Assembly: GCF_963678225.1 (NCBI RefSeq)
Contig: NZ_OY782763.1
Location: 62,001-126,000, forward strand
From: an uncultured Cohaesibacter sp.
Lineage (GTDB): Bacteria > Pseudomonadota > Alphaproteobacteria > Rhizobiales > Cohaesibacteraceae
Length of the DNA: 64,000 nucleotides
Direction of reading: 5' to 3'
Position numbers and translations under genes: made by a program. Shown here piece after piece: positions 56,476-64,000 of the stretch (position 1 is its first letter; every line of letters begins with the position of its first letter). Below the pieces are notes generated by a model. It had not been told where the DNA came from. It did not search any database and saw only the letters and a program-made list of their open reading frames with translations.

Positions 56476-57393
56476 CTGGACCGCGCTCGACTTCTTTATT
56501 CTCCGGCTTTGCGTTATTTTGCGGCGGTCGCCGAGCATGGTGCGATCCGCGCGGCAAGTCGTGAGCTCAATGTTGCCTCCTCGGCCGTCAATCGACAAAT
56601 TCTCTGGCTCGAAGACAGCCTTGGTGTGCCGCTATTTGAGCGGGTAGGGCGCCGGCTGCAACTCTCACCTGCCGGTGAGATTCTTCTGCGACACGTCACC
56701 CATGTGCTGCGCGACTTCGAACAGACAACATCCGAACTTGACGCCCTTCGTGGCCTCAAGCGCGGTATTGTACGCATCGCCAGTGTGGAAAGCGTTGCCA
56801 CGGAACTTCTGTCCGATCTTGCCGCCTCCTTTGGTAAAAGCTATCCCGATATCCAGCTCAGGATCACAGTGACCCACTCAGACAATATCGCTCGTCAGAT
56901 CATCGATTCCGACGCCGATATCGGTTTCTGTTTCGATCCGCCGGATGAAGATCTGCTTGCAGTCAACTATTCCCACGCCTTTGAAATCGGTGCTGTGGTG
57001 AACAAGAATCACCCACTCGCACAAATGGACTCCTGCTGCTTTGACGATTGTCTGGATTTCCCGATCATCCTGCCATCGCGCGGGCTGTCCTTGCGCACGG
57101 CCCTTGATCGCTTGCTCTCAAAGACTGAAACCGAACCATCCATTTTTGCAGAAGTCAGCACACTTCAAATGATGCGCCGATTGGCGGCGCGGGATCTAGG
57201 GGTTTGTTTTCAAACCCGGATCGGCCTTAACGACTCGCTCGATCATGCCGAATTGTGTTTCGTGCCGCTTACCGATGAACAGCTCCATTATAATACGCTG
57301 TCCATCCTGACCCATCAGCAGCGCAAGTTGAAGCTGGCCCCGGCCATGTTCCTGACTCATGCTCAGCAATTCTTCAACAATCGTTTTTCCTGA
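56476..57393 (+). CDS. LysR family transcriptional regulator, apparent CTG start
   Basis: A LysR-type regulator with N-terminal winged helix-turn-helix (LRYFAAVAEHGAIRAASREL, then AVNRQILWLEDSLGVPLFERVG) and a C-terminal ligand-binding domain. AAGGAG at 56463-56468 sits exactly 7 bases before a CTG (56476) in frame, giving DRARLLYSPALRYFAAV, a normal LysR N-terminus. No ATG or GTG lies between that point and the helix-turn-helix; a TTG at 56509 would remove the first strand-helix segment and has no ribosome-binding site. I therefore annotate the CTG, giving 305 residues. It precedes the BMP operon on the same strand, and could regulate it. Confidence 0.88.
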   Translation: MDRARLLYSPALRYFAAVAEHGAIRAASRELNVASSAVNRQILWLEDSLGVPLFERVGRRLQLSPAGEILLRHVTHVLRDFEQTTSELDALRGLKRGIVRIASVESVATELLSDLAASFGKSYPDIQLRITVTHSDNIARQIIDSDADIGFCFDPPDEDLLAVNYSHAFEIGAVVNKNHPLAQMDSCCFDDCLDFPIILPSRGLSLRTALDRLLSKTETEPSIFAEVSTLQMMRRLAARDLGVCFQTRIGLNDSLDHAELCFVPLTDEQLHYNTLSILTHQQRKLKLAPAMFLTHAQQFFNNRFS

Positions 57394-57702
57394 GCAACAA
57401 TCACCCGATCATTAGACGCATATAGAGAACGGTCAAAGACCGTCTGATCACTAATTGTGCACATTTATTAGACTTGATTAATTTCCATTCAAAAAATTCG
57501 TTAAAAGGTCAAAATTTTAGCGACGAAAAGGATTTTGCGTATGGATTGTCAATTCATTGTCACTTAAACAGAGTGAGAACCCAAGCTGTAATAAGATTGG
57601 CGATTTTCCGCCGCTACACTGACTGCTGAAGAAGCATTCAGTGTTTTGCATTTATGGGAATGATGGGAAATCGTTCAAAACAAGCTCTGTAAACAGGTCG
57701 TG
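57394..57702. other. Leader region of the BMP transporter operon
   Basis: 309 bp, AT-rich in its first half. It contains a short hairpin ACGGTC-AAA-GACCGT (57431-57445) without T-run, a direct repeat ATTGTCA-ATTC-ATTGTCA near 57546-57563, and a terminator-like hairpin at 57616-57647 listed separately. The operon promoter is presumably upstream of that hairpin. No gene is present. Confidence 0.5.
57616..57647 (+). promoter_or_regulatory. Terminator-like leader hairpin before the BMP transporter operon
   Basis: ACACTGA-C-TGCT pairs with AGCA-T-TCAGTGT (one C/T mismatch) around GAAGA, followed by TTTTG. It sits about 55 bases before the start of the ATPase gene, where it could act as an attenuator or simply end the LysR transcript. 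It does not match a riboswitch class I know. Confidence 0.45.
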
Positions 57703-59292
57703 ATGACATCAGTTCCCCTTCTTGAAGCCAAAGGCCTTACCAAGCGCTTTGGCACTCTGCTGGCCAACGACGCCGTGGATCTGGTCGTACAACCGGGCGA
57801 AATCCACGCACTTCTGGGCGAGAATGGTGCAGGCAAATCGACCCTTGTTAAAATGCTTTACGGATCTCTTGAGCCCACCGCAGGCGAGATCATCTGGAAA
57901 GGCAAAAAAGTCCATCTCAAAGACCCGGCCGAAGCGCGAAAGCTCGGTATCGGCATGGTTTTCCAGCACTTTTCCCTGTTCGACAGCATGACAGTCGTCG
58001 AAAATATCGCCTTGGCTTTGCCAAAGGGGCAGAAGATGGCAGATCTGTCCAAACGCATTGAGCAGGTGAGTAATGAATATGGATTGCCTCTCAAGGCCAA
58101 CAATCTGGTTGCAGATCTGTCGGTCGGGGAACGCCAGCGCATCGAGATCGTACGGTGCCTGCTTCAAGACCCACAACTCATCATCATGGATGAGCCAACC
58201 TCCGTTTTGACCCCGCAAGAAGCTGAATTGTTGTTCAAGACGCTGCTGCGTCTGGCTAGCGAAGGGCGCTCGATCCTCTATATCAGCCACAGGCTGGAAG
58301 AGGTGCAGCGCATTTGTGATACGGCCACTATCCTGCGTCATGGCAAGCTGGTAGCCCAGTGCACGCCGTCTCAAGAAACGGCGTCTTCGCTCGCCAGCCT
58401 CATGGTTGGCTCGAGCGTCAAATCCGTTGAGCGCGAAAAAGCCGATCTGTCCAATGCGCCGGTAAGATTGCAACTGGAGCATCTGGATCTGCCCGCATCA
58501 GGGCCATTTGCCATTGAACTCAAGGATATCTGTCTCTCCCTCAAGGGGGGAGAAGTCGTTGCCATTGCCGGTGTGGCTGGCAATGGGCAGTCCGAATTGT
58601 TTGACGCCATTTCGGGCGAACGGGCGACACTGGCCGAAGCCGTCTTGATCGATGGTCAGAAAGTCGGCAACAAGAGCATCACGATACGCCGCAAGCTTGG
58701 CGCCGCCTTCGTGCCTGAAGAGCGGCTCAGTCATGCGGTTGTGCCATCCTTGCGGCTATCAGAAAATGTTCTGTTGACCCGCCATGGCTCCGATGTGCCA
58801 TCAATGACCCGCAAGGGCGTGTTCATCAAGCGCACAAAAACCGGCAAGGTCGGTCAGCGAATTGCCGAAAATTTCGATATTCGCAAAGGCGAACCAGACC
58901 CGAATGCTGGCAGCCTGTCTGGTGGTAACCTGCAAAAATTCGTTGTCGGTCGCGAGATTGACCGATCCCCGACCATTCTCATCGTCTCCCAGCCCACATG
59001 GGGCGTGGATGCAGGGGCAGCTGCACTTATCCGCCAGGCGCTCATCGATCTGGCCAGAAAAGGCACCGCCGTTTTGGTTATTTCACAGGATCTTGACGAG
59101 ATTTTCGAAATTGCAGACCGCATCGCGGTCATCAACAAGGGCTCCCTTTCTGAGGCGAAGCCAGTAGAAGAAATGACCCTTGAACGCGTTGGCCTGCTCA
59201 TGGGTGGGGTTCATGGCGATACGCCAGATGACGTTGATCTGTCGATCCCCGCCAAGGCAACGCCTGAAGATGGAGGCTCCAATGCGGCTTGA
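57703..59292 (+). CDS. ABC transporter ATP-binding protein (BMP/nucleoside type, two ATPase domains)
   Basis: Energy-coupling subunit of a BMP-class importer. The 529-residue protein holds two ABC domains in one chain. The first has Walker A GENGAGKSTLVKML and Walker B LIIMDEPTSVLTP; its signature is LSVGERQRIEIV. The second is degenerate as is usual in this class: GVAGNGQSELFDAI lacks the Walker A Lys, and LSGGNLQKFVVGREI is the signature. The start could be GTG at 57700 or ATG at 57703. It overlaps the permease gene by 11 bases. Confidence 0.94.
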   Translation: MTSVPLLEAKGLTKRFGTLLANDAVDLVVQPGEIHALLGENGAGKSTLVKMLYGSLEPTAGEIIWKGKKVHLKDPAEARKLGIGMVFQHFSLFDSMTVVENIALALPKGQKMADLSKRIEQVSNEYGLPLKANNLVADLSVGERQRIEIVRCLLQDPQLIIMDEPTSVLTPQEAELLFKTLLRLASEGRSILYISHRLEEVQRICDTATILRHGKLVAQCTPSQETASSLASLMVGSSVKSVEREKADLSNAPVRLQLEHLDLPASGPFAIELKDICLSLKGGEVVAIAGVAGNGQSELFDAISGERATLAEAVLIDGQKVGNKSITIRRKLGAAFVPEERLSHAVVPSLRLSENVLLTRHGSDVPSMTRKGVFIKRTKTGKVGQRIAENFDIRKGEPDPNAGSLSGGNLQKFVVGREIDRSPTILIVSQPTWGVDAGAAALIRQALIDLARKGTAVLVISQDLDEIFEIADRIAVINKGSLSEAKPVEEMTLERVGLLMGGVHGDTPDDVDLSIPAKATPEDGGSNAA

Positions 59293-60370
59293 AATGCAAA
59301 AGCGCGGCGCGCCATCCCAAGTCATGTCTCTCCTGTCACCCGTTTTGGCGATTATTCTGACGCTGATCACCGGCGCCATCATGTTCGGCCTGCTCGGCTT
59401 TAATCCCGGCAAGGCCCTCTATGTCTATTTCGTTGAGCCTCTGCTGGACCCATGGAGTCTTCAGGAGCTGGTCGTCAAGGCATCACCACTCATTCTGATC
59501 GCGGTGGGCCTGACAATCTGCTACCGCTCGAACAACTGGAATATCGGCGCTGAGGGGCAGTTTACCATGGGAGCCATCTTCGGCTCCGTGCTCCCGATCA
59601 TGTTCCCGGACTTCCAGAATTATGCCGTATTCCCGATCATGCTGGCCATGGGCGCGATCGGCGGCGGACTGTTTGCCTATATTCCGGCTTTGTTGAAGAA
59701 CCGTTTTGCAACCAACGAAATCCTGACCAGCCTGATGCTCACCTATGTAGCGCTGCTGTTCCTCGATTTTCTCGTGCGTGGCCCATGGAAAGACCCGGAT
59801 GGGTACAATTTCCCAGAAAGCCGCCTGTTCAATGATTATGCGCTGACGCCAAGCCTGTTTGAAGGTGGGCGGATGCATATCGGCGCGGTATTCGCCATCG
59901 TCGCTGCAATCCTTGTCTTCGTGCTCTTCATCCGTACGCTGAAAGGCTTTGAAATCAAGGTCATCGGCGAAACGCCGAGGGCAGGGAACTTTGCCGGTTT
60001 CTCAAAGGAAAAGATGACCGTGTTCGCCTTCGTCGTGTCTGGCGCGCTCACAGGGCTTGCCGGTATTCTCGAGGTTGCCGGACCGATTGGCCAGCTGCGC
60101 CCGACCATTTCGCCGGGCTATGGCTTCACCGCCATCATCGTGGCCTTTCTGGGCCGCCTCAACCCGATTGGCGCCATCTTTGCTGGCCTGTTGCTGGCTC
60201 TCTCCTATCTGGGTGGCGAGGCCGCACAGGTTGATCTAGGCATTTCGGAAAAAACAGCCAAGGCATTCCAGGGCATTCTGCTCTTCTATGTTCTGGCCTG
60301 TGACACGCTCATTCACTATCGTATACGTATTGTGTGGCGCAACAAGCTGCGCGCAAAAGAGGTCGCCTGA
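59282..60370 (+). CDS. ABC transporter permease (BMP/nucleoside type), first
   Basis: One of two inner-membrane permeases of the importer. The 362-residue protein has about ten spans and the class landmarks FNPGKALYVYFVEPL, AVGLTICYRSNNWNIGAEGQF, and ATNEILTSLMLTYVALLFLD. The ATG at 59282 lies inside the end of the ATPase gene with GGAGG upstream, so translation is coupled. The next permease starts in an ATGA overlap. Confidence 0.94.
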   Translation: MRLEMQKRGAPSQVMSLLSPVLAIILTLITGAIMFGLLGFNPGKALYVYFVEPLLDPWSLQELVVKASPLILIAVGLTICYRSNNWNIGAEGQFTMGAIFGSVLPIMFPDFQNYAVFPIMLAMGAIGGGLFAYIPALLKNRFATNEILTSLMLTYVALLFLDFLVRGPWKDPDGYNFPESRLFNDYALTPSLFEGGRMHIGAVFAIVAAILVFVLFIRTLKGFEIKVIGETPRAGNFAGFSKEKMTVFAFVVSGALTGLAGILEVAGPIGQLRPTISPGYGFTAIIVAFLGRLNPIGAIFAGLLLALSYLGGEAAQVDLGISEKTAKAFQGILLFYVLACDTLIHYRIRIVWRNKLRAKEVA

Positions 60371-61290
60371 TGGAATTCGCAGATGCCTTGCTTGTCTCTA
60401 TTGTAACGGCCTCAACCCCGCTTCTGCTTGCTGCAATTGGTGAGCTTGTCGTGGAACGGTCTGGCGTTCTCAACCTCGGAGTCGAGGGCATGATGATCAT
60501 GGGTGCGGTCTGTGCCTTTGCGACATCGCTGACAACCGGCAACCCCTATCTGGGCATTCTGGCTGGCATCACAGGGGGCGCAGTCATGGCACTTCTCTTT
60601 GCCTTCCTGACACTGAGCCTAGTGGCCAACCAATATGCCACCGGCCTTGCTCTCAGTCTCTTGGGGCTGGGTTTTTCTGGCATGATTGGTGAGAATTATG
60701 TTGGCACCCCCGGTGTCAAACTCCCGACCCTTGATATTCCGGTTCTATCTGACATTCCCGTCATCGGTGACGCTATATTCAATCAGGACATCCTGTTTTA
60801 TATGACCATTGCGCTCGTTTTTGGCGTCAGCTGGTTTCTTTTCAAGAGTCGCGCGGGCCTCATCTTGCGTTCTGTTGGCGAGAACCATAACTCCGCTCAT
60901 GCACTGGGTTATAATGTCAACCGGGTGCGCCTTTATGCGGTTTTGTTCGGCGGCGTGTGCGCGGGCCTTTCGGGCTCCTACCTGTCGCTCGTCTATACCA
61001 ACTTATGGATCGAGAATATGACAGCGGGCCGCGGCTGGATCGCTCTGGCGCTGGTTGTGTTCGCCTCCTGGCTGCCATGGCGCACGATTGCCGGAGCCTA
61101 TCTGTTTGGCGCGGTTCTCATCTTGCAGTTCCATGCGCAGGGCGCTGGCTGGGAAGTTCCTTCACAGCTACTGTCGGCTTTGCCCTATCTCGCAACAATC
61201 GTCGCATTGGTTTTCATTTCCCGCAACCGCACAGTGGCGCGGGTCAATACACCTTCCTGTCTGGGGCAATCCTTTGTTCCAGACCGTTGA
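60370..61290 (+). CDS. ABC transporter permease (BMP/nucleoside type), second
   Basis: The second permease, 306 residues, with eight to ten spans. It opens with ALLVSIVTASTPLLLAAIGEL and has ERSGVLNLGVEGMMIMGAV, the motif shared by this subunit across BMP importers, and later ENHNSAHALGYNVNRVRLYAVLFGG. Its ATG overlaps the stop of the first permease by one base. A 149 bp gap with a hairpin separates it from the binding protein gene. Confidence 0.94.
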   Translation: MEFADALLVSIVTASTPLLLAAIGELVVERSGVLNLGVEGMMIMGAVCAFATSLTTGNPYLGILAGITGGAVMALLFAFLTLSLVANQYATGLALSLLGLGFSGMIGENYVGTPGVKLPTLDIPVLSDIPVIGDAIFNQDILFYMTIALVFGVSWFLFKSRAGLILRSVGENHNSAHALGYNVNRVRLYAVLFGGVCAGLSGSYLSLVYTNLWIENMTAGRGWIALALVVFASWLPWRTIAGAYLFGAVLILQFHAQGAGWEVPSQLLSALPYLATIVALVFISRNRTVARVNTPSCLGQSFVPDR

Positions 61291-61395
61291 TGGCCAAGCT
61301 TTTGGTCGCTTTCTGCCATAAAGCTGGCAGCAACAAACAGTGTTCTGGTCTTCTCGCAAGAGCAGGGCGCGATAAAAGAGACAAGTCTCAGAACA

Positions 61396-61415
61396 TGATC
61401 CGAACCATCGGATCA
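61396..61415 (+). promoter_or_regulatory. Intercistronic hairpin before the BMP binding protein gene
   Basis: A perfect 8 bp stem TGATCCGA with TCGGATCA around ACCA, 24 bases upstream of the binding-protein start. In importer operons such hairpins often shield the mRNA of the abundant binding protein from 3'-5' decay, which is the likely role here. There is no T-run, so it is not a terminator. Confidence 0.5.
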
Positions 61416-61439
61416 GGCAATGAAAGAGGGATGCAACAT

Positions 61440-62510
61440 ATGCGTAAACTATTCGCAGCGGCAGCAGCCGTCGCTCTCGGCCTGACCGCCTCTCTGGGGG
61501 CTCAGGCTGCAGACAAAACAAAAGTCGGCTTTGTCTATGTCGGACCAGTGGGAGACATGGGCTGGTCCTATCAGCACGATCAGGGCCGTCAGGCTATCGA
61601 AAAGAAATTCGGCGACAAGGTTGAAACCACCTATGTCGAGAGCGTTTCTGAAGGCCCGGACGCTGAACGCGTTATCGAAAAGTTGGCCCGCGCTGGCAAC
61701 GACATCATCTTCACCACGTCTTTCGGTTACATGAACCCGACTGTTAAAGTGGCCAAGAAATACCCTGACGTGAAATTCGAACACGCAACCGGCTACAAAC
61801 GCGCAGACAACGTATCCACCTATGCTGCCCGTTTCTACGAAGGCCGCTACGTGATCGGCCAGATTGCTGCCAAGATGACCAAGTCCAAGATTGTTGGCTA
61901 TATCGGAGCAACCCCGATTCCGGAAGTTATCCGCGGTATCAACTCTTTCATGCTGGGCGCACAGTCCATCGATCCGGATATCAAGGTCAAGATCATCTGG
62001 ATCAACAGCTGGTTCGACCCGGGCAAAGAAGCTGATGCGGCCAAAGCCCTCATCGACCAGGGTGCCGACATTCTGGTTCAGCACACCGATTCCGCAGCAC
62101 CATTGCAGGTGGCAGCTGAGCGTGGTGTCGTCGGCTTCGGTCAGGCTTCCGACATGATCAAATTTGCTCCGAAAAACCAGTTGACCGCGATCGTCGACCA
62201 TTGGGATGAATATTACATCTCCCGCGTTCAGGCTGTCATGGATGGCACCTGGAAGTCTGAAGACACCTGGGGCGGCTTTGACATGGAAATGGTTCACATG
62301 GCCGACTTCACTAACATGCCGGAAGACGTTGCCAAAATGGCAGCTGAAACCGAAGCAAAGATCAAGTCTGGTGAAATGCATCCATTTGACGGACCGATCT
62401 ACAAGCAGGACGGTACCCTCGCGGTCAAAGAAGGGGAAACCCTTGACGATGGTACGCTGCTCGGCATGAACTGGTACGTTCAGGGCATCGACGGCAAAGT
62501 TCCGCAATAA
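61440..62510 (+). CDS. BMP family periplasmic substrate-binding protein
   Basis: Binding protein for the importer encoded just upstream; BMP relatives bind nucleosides or purines. The 356-residue protein has a signal peptide ending GAQAAD, then KVGFVYVGPVGDMGWSYQHDQG, VGYIGATPIPEVIRGINSFMLGA, and INSWFDPGKEADAAKALIDQGADILVQHTDSAAP, which hold the ligand pocket residues of the class. The ATG at 61440 is chosen because AGAGGG lies 9 bases upstream; an ATG nine bases earlier would have no spacing. Ligand specificity is inference. Confidence 0.94.
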   Translation: MRKLFAAAAAVALGLTASLGAQAADKTKVGFVYVGPVGDMGWSYQHDQGRQAIEKKFGDKVETTYVESVSEGPDAERVIEKLARAGNDIIFTTSFGYMNPTVKVAKKYPDVKFEHATGYKRADNVSTYAARFYEGRYVIGQIAAKMTKSKIVGYIGATPIPEVIRGINSFMLGAQSIDPDIKVKIIWINSWFDPGKEADAAKALIDQGADILVQHTDSAAPLQVAAERGVVGFGQASDMIKFAPKNQLTAIVDHWDEYYISRVQAVMDGTWKSEDTWGGFDMEMVHMADFTNMPEDVAKMAAETEAKIKSGEMHPFDGPIYKQDGTLAVKEGETLDDGTLLGMNWYVQGIDGKVPQ

Positions 62511-62547
62511 TAGACAGAGCTTGGCTTTTAGCTAGCCGTTACTGAAA

Positions 62548-62585
62548 AAGATCCCTCGTGACATAATGTCTCGGGGGATTATTTT
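62548..62585 (+). terminator. Terminator of the BMP transporter operon
   Basis: GATCCCTCG pairs with CGGGGGATT across a loop of about 13 bases, followed by ATTTTATT. It is about 38 bases after the binding-protein stop. Confidence 0.7.
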
Positions 62586-62784
62586 ATTCAGACCACTCAA
62601 TCGACCTACATTTCGTTCATTTTGCAGAAAAAATAGAATAAACACCCCAATCTATTCTCAGTTTTTCAAAAAGAAACACCTAACAGGATTAACAGAGAGA
62701 ATATCTCTTTCAAATCATAGTCAAACCACGCCCATTACGCGAAACTGACATCAAAGAAATCAACAATTCCTTTATCCTAAAGTA

Positions 62785-62984
62785 TATAATTTCAAGGATC
62801 TGCAATTGAACTGGTACATTTCTAGACTTGCATTTTGAGTTGAGTTGGAGCAAAATCCATAACGTTGATATTTTATCACCAGAAGTTTCCAGGGCAGCAA
62901 TCTAGGAGCCGTTTTATTTGGGGGACCCGTTCTAACGATTGCTGTCAATGAGGTCCAGCCAATAGGTCGGGCCTCATTTTTTTT
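62785..62984 (+). ncRNA. Orphan structured RNA candidate with its own terminator
   Basis: A strong plus-strand terminator (stem AATGAGGTCC at 62947-62956 with GGGCCTCATT at 62969-62978, then eight T) has no gene before it: the previous operon already ended at 62585. Just upstream, CAGCAATC (62895-62902) pairs with GATTGCTG (62937-62944) to form a long stem-loop, and a consensus TATAAT lies at 62785-62790, though no -35 hexamer is evident 17 bases upstream. Together these suggest a small RNA ending at about 62984, with the start uncertain. No open frame of note lies inside. It matches no RNA family I know. Confidence 0.45.
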
Positions 62985-63042
62985 GAGCCTCTCTCATAAC
63001 GCTCTTCACTCTAAATCGGATCCGAGACAAGCCAGTCCCACT

Positions 63043-63942
63043 CTAGGCCGGATGGAACGAACTGCTGATGGCATTCCTCAGCCAAACATGAGCCGGAGAC
63101 TTGTCAAAAGATTCATGCCAGACGAGCGCGACCGGAACTTCCCTTAGAGTGACTGGTGGCACGGCCACCTTGAAACCATGCTCCTGAGCAAAGCGCATGG
63201 CAATGCTTGAGGGCAGCGTGGACACCACTGACGCTTGCTTCAACAGATGCGGCACAAGCGTGAGCCGAGACGTTGTGGCCGCCACTTTCAGCCGCTTGTA
63301 GGTTTTGCCCAAAGCCCGCCTCAGAGGGTCGGGCTCCCCTTTGCTTTCCTGCATGACCAGATGTGGCAAAGCCAACCACGCTTCCAAATCATCAGGGAGG
63401 TTCTGATCGAAAAATAGCGGATTGTAAAGGCAAAGGAATTGCTCATAAAACATGAGTTTCCGCTTATGGTGTACCCGTCCTTCCAGATAGGCTCCGATTG
63501 CGAAATGAATGGAGCCACTATCGAGCTCATCATAGACATCGATCGATCCGAGAGGATTAAAATGCAGTGTCATGTTAGGCGCTTCGCTTCGGACCAAAGC
63601 CAGCAATCCGGGTGCAAAATCTGCTTCAGCGATATCCGGCAAAGCAATCACAAAGCTTTCGCGACATTGGGCAAGGTCCAGTCCCTGATCCTTTACGGCA
63701 AGTGCTTCCAAGCTGGCAAATACCTCATCAAGGGGGGATACCAGACCGTGCGCAAACGGGGTCATAACCATGTGTGCGCCCTGACGAGTCAAAAGTTCAT
63801 CCCCGAAATGGCTGCGCAGTCGAGCTAAGTTATAACTCATGGCTGACTGGCTCACGCCTTGAGCCTTGGCAGCCATCGTCACATTGCATGTTTTGAGCAA
63901 AACCTGAAGGCTCCGCAGAAGATTGAGATCAAGTTTGTCCAT
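63043..63942 (-). CDS. LysR family transcriptional regulator (NodD/LinR-like)
   Basis: A 299-residue LysR-type regulator of the group with the LDLNLLRSLQVLLKTCNVTMAA N-terminus, helix-turn-helix GVSQSAMSYNLARLRSHFGDELL, and the RQGAHMVMTPFA segment. The C-terminal domain has ESFVIALPDIAEADFAPGLL. This branch typically activates catabolic genes in response to an aromatic ligand, but no target lies in the window. The start is the ATG at 63940-63942; a TTG immediately before is an alternative. Any divergent target would lie past the right edge. Confidence 0.92.
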   Translation of the reverse strand: MDKLDLNLLRSLQVLLKTCNVTMAAKAQGVSQSAMSYNLARLRSHFGDELLTRQGAHMVMTPFAHGLVSPLDEVFASLEALAVKDQGLDLAQCRESFVIALPDIAEADFAPGLLALVRSEAPNMTLHFNPLGSIDVYDELDSGSIHFAIGAYLEGRVHHKRKLMFYEQFLCLYNPLFFDQNLPDDLEAWLALPHLVMQESKGEPDPLRRALGKTYKRLKVAATTSRLTLVPHLLKQASVVSTLPSSIAMRFAQEHGFKVAVPPVTLREVPVALVWHESFDKSPAHVWLRNAISSSFHPA

Positions 63943-64000
63943 CAATTTGACTTATTGCGGCTATGAGTTTCACTGATTGGCCTTTCGCAGACGATACTCA

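Noticed and set aside
61449-62507. A 352-codon minus-strand frame covering the BMP binding protein.
   Set aside because: Exact antisense of a conserved binding protein; explained by its codon bias.

Overview
This 64 kb window is chromosomal DNA of moderate GC from an alphaproteobacterium, almost certainly of the order Hyphomicrobiales (Rhizobiales). The evidence is the set of neighbourhoods: yajC-secD-secF followed by an Mth938-type and a phytoene-synthase-type protein; recG-sdhE-mfd; gyrA-coaD-ppi-queA-tgt; a phosphatidylcholine synthase; an IalB-family protein; and a DUF1127 gene trailed by small RNA hairpins with CCUCCUCCC loops. A marine genus such as Cohaesibacter would fit, but the genus is a guess. 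No species assignment was possible without a search.

Layout. 1-5.6 kb: Sec translocation operon, two homologues of mitochondrial complex I assembly factors, and convergent trmFO. 5.8-7.4 kb: a lipoprotein with a candidate Cys-His-Asp site, then on the minus strand a DUF1127 gene followed by three hairpins of the cuckoo small RNA type, upstream of which is an AT-rich 530 bp gap with two phased palindromes. 7.4-16.8 kb: uvrA and ssb (divergent), a cation diffusion facilitator, and a two-gene RND efflux pump. 16.8-18.3 kb: the one clear accessory islet, an IS3-type transposase remnant next to an AT-rich FRG-domain gene. 18.3-28 kb: marC, gyrA, a small exported protein, the coaD-ppi-queA-tgt run, and three tRNA-Lys genes. 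28-43 kb: ccdA, a DMT transporter, a SPOR-like membrane protein, glmU, glmS, a GNAT acetyltransferase, DUF454, DUF502, recG, sdhE and mfd. 43-53.5 kb: a minus-strand pair of degenerate proteins (PleD-like and acyl-CoA-ligase-like), a family 5 solute-binding protein, an IalB-family gene, hspQ, a malyl-CoA-lyase-like protein, a lipid A acyltransferase and a UbiH-type hydroxylase. 53.7-64 kb: DUF2182, pcs, terC, a LysR regulator that appears to start at CTG, a BMP-type (probably nucleoside/purine) ABC importer operon, an orphan structured RNA candidate, and a second LysR gene.

Most genes are housekeeping: protein export, DNA repair and supercoiling, queuosine and m5U tRNA modification, UDP-GlcNAc and envelope synthesis. 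The most unusual material is non-coding or degenerate: the triple anti-Shine-Dalgarno hairpin array behind DUF1127, the queuosine enzyme Tgt with three of four zinc ligands replaced, the paired degenerate PleD-like and AMP-ligase-like proteins, the FRG islet, and the orphan terminator-ended RNA at 62.8-63.0 kb. No CRISPR array, rRNA operon, prophage or intact insertion sequence was seen.
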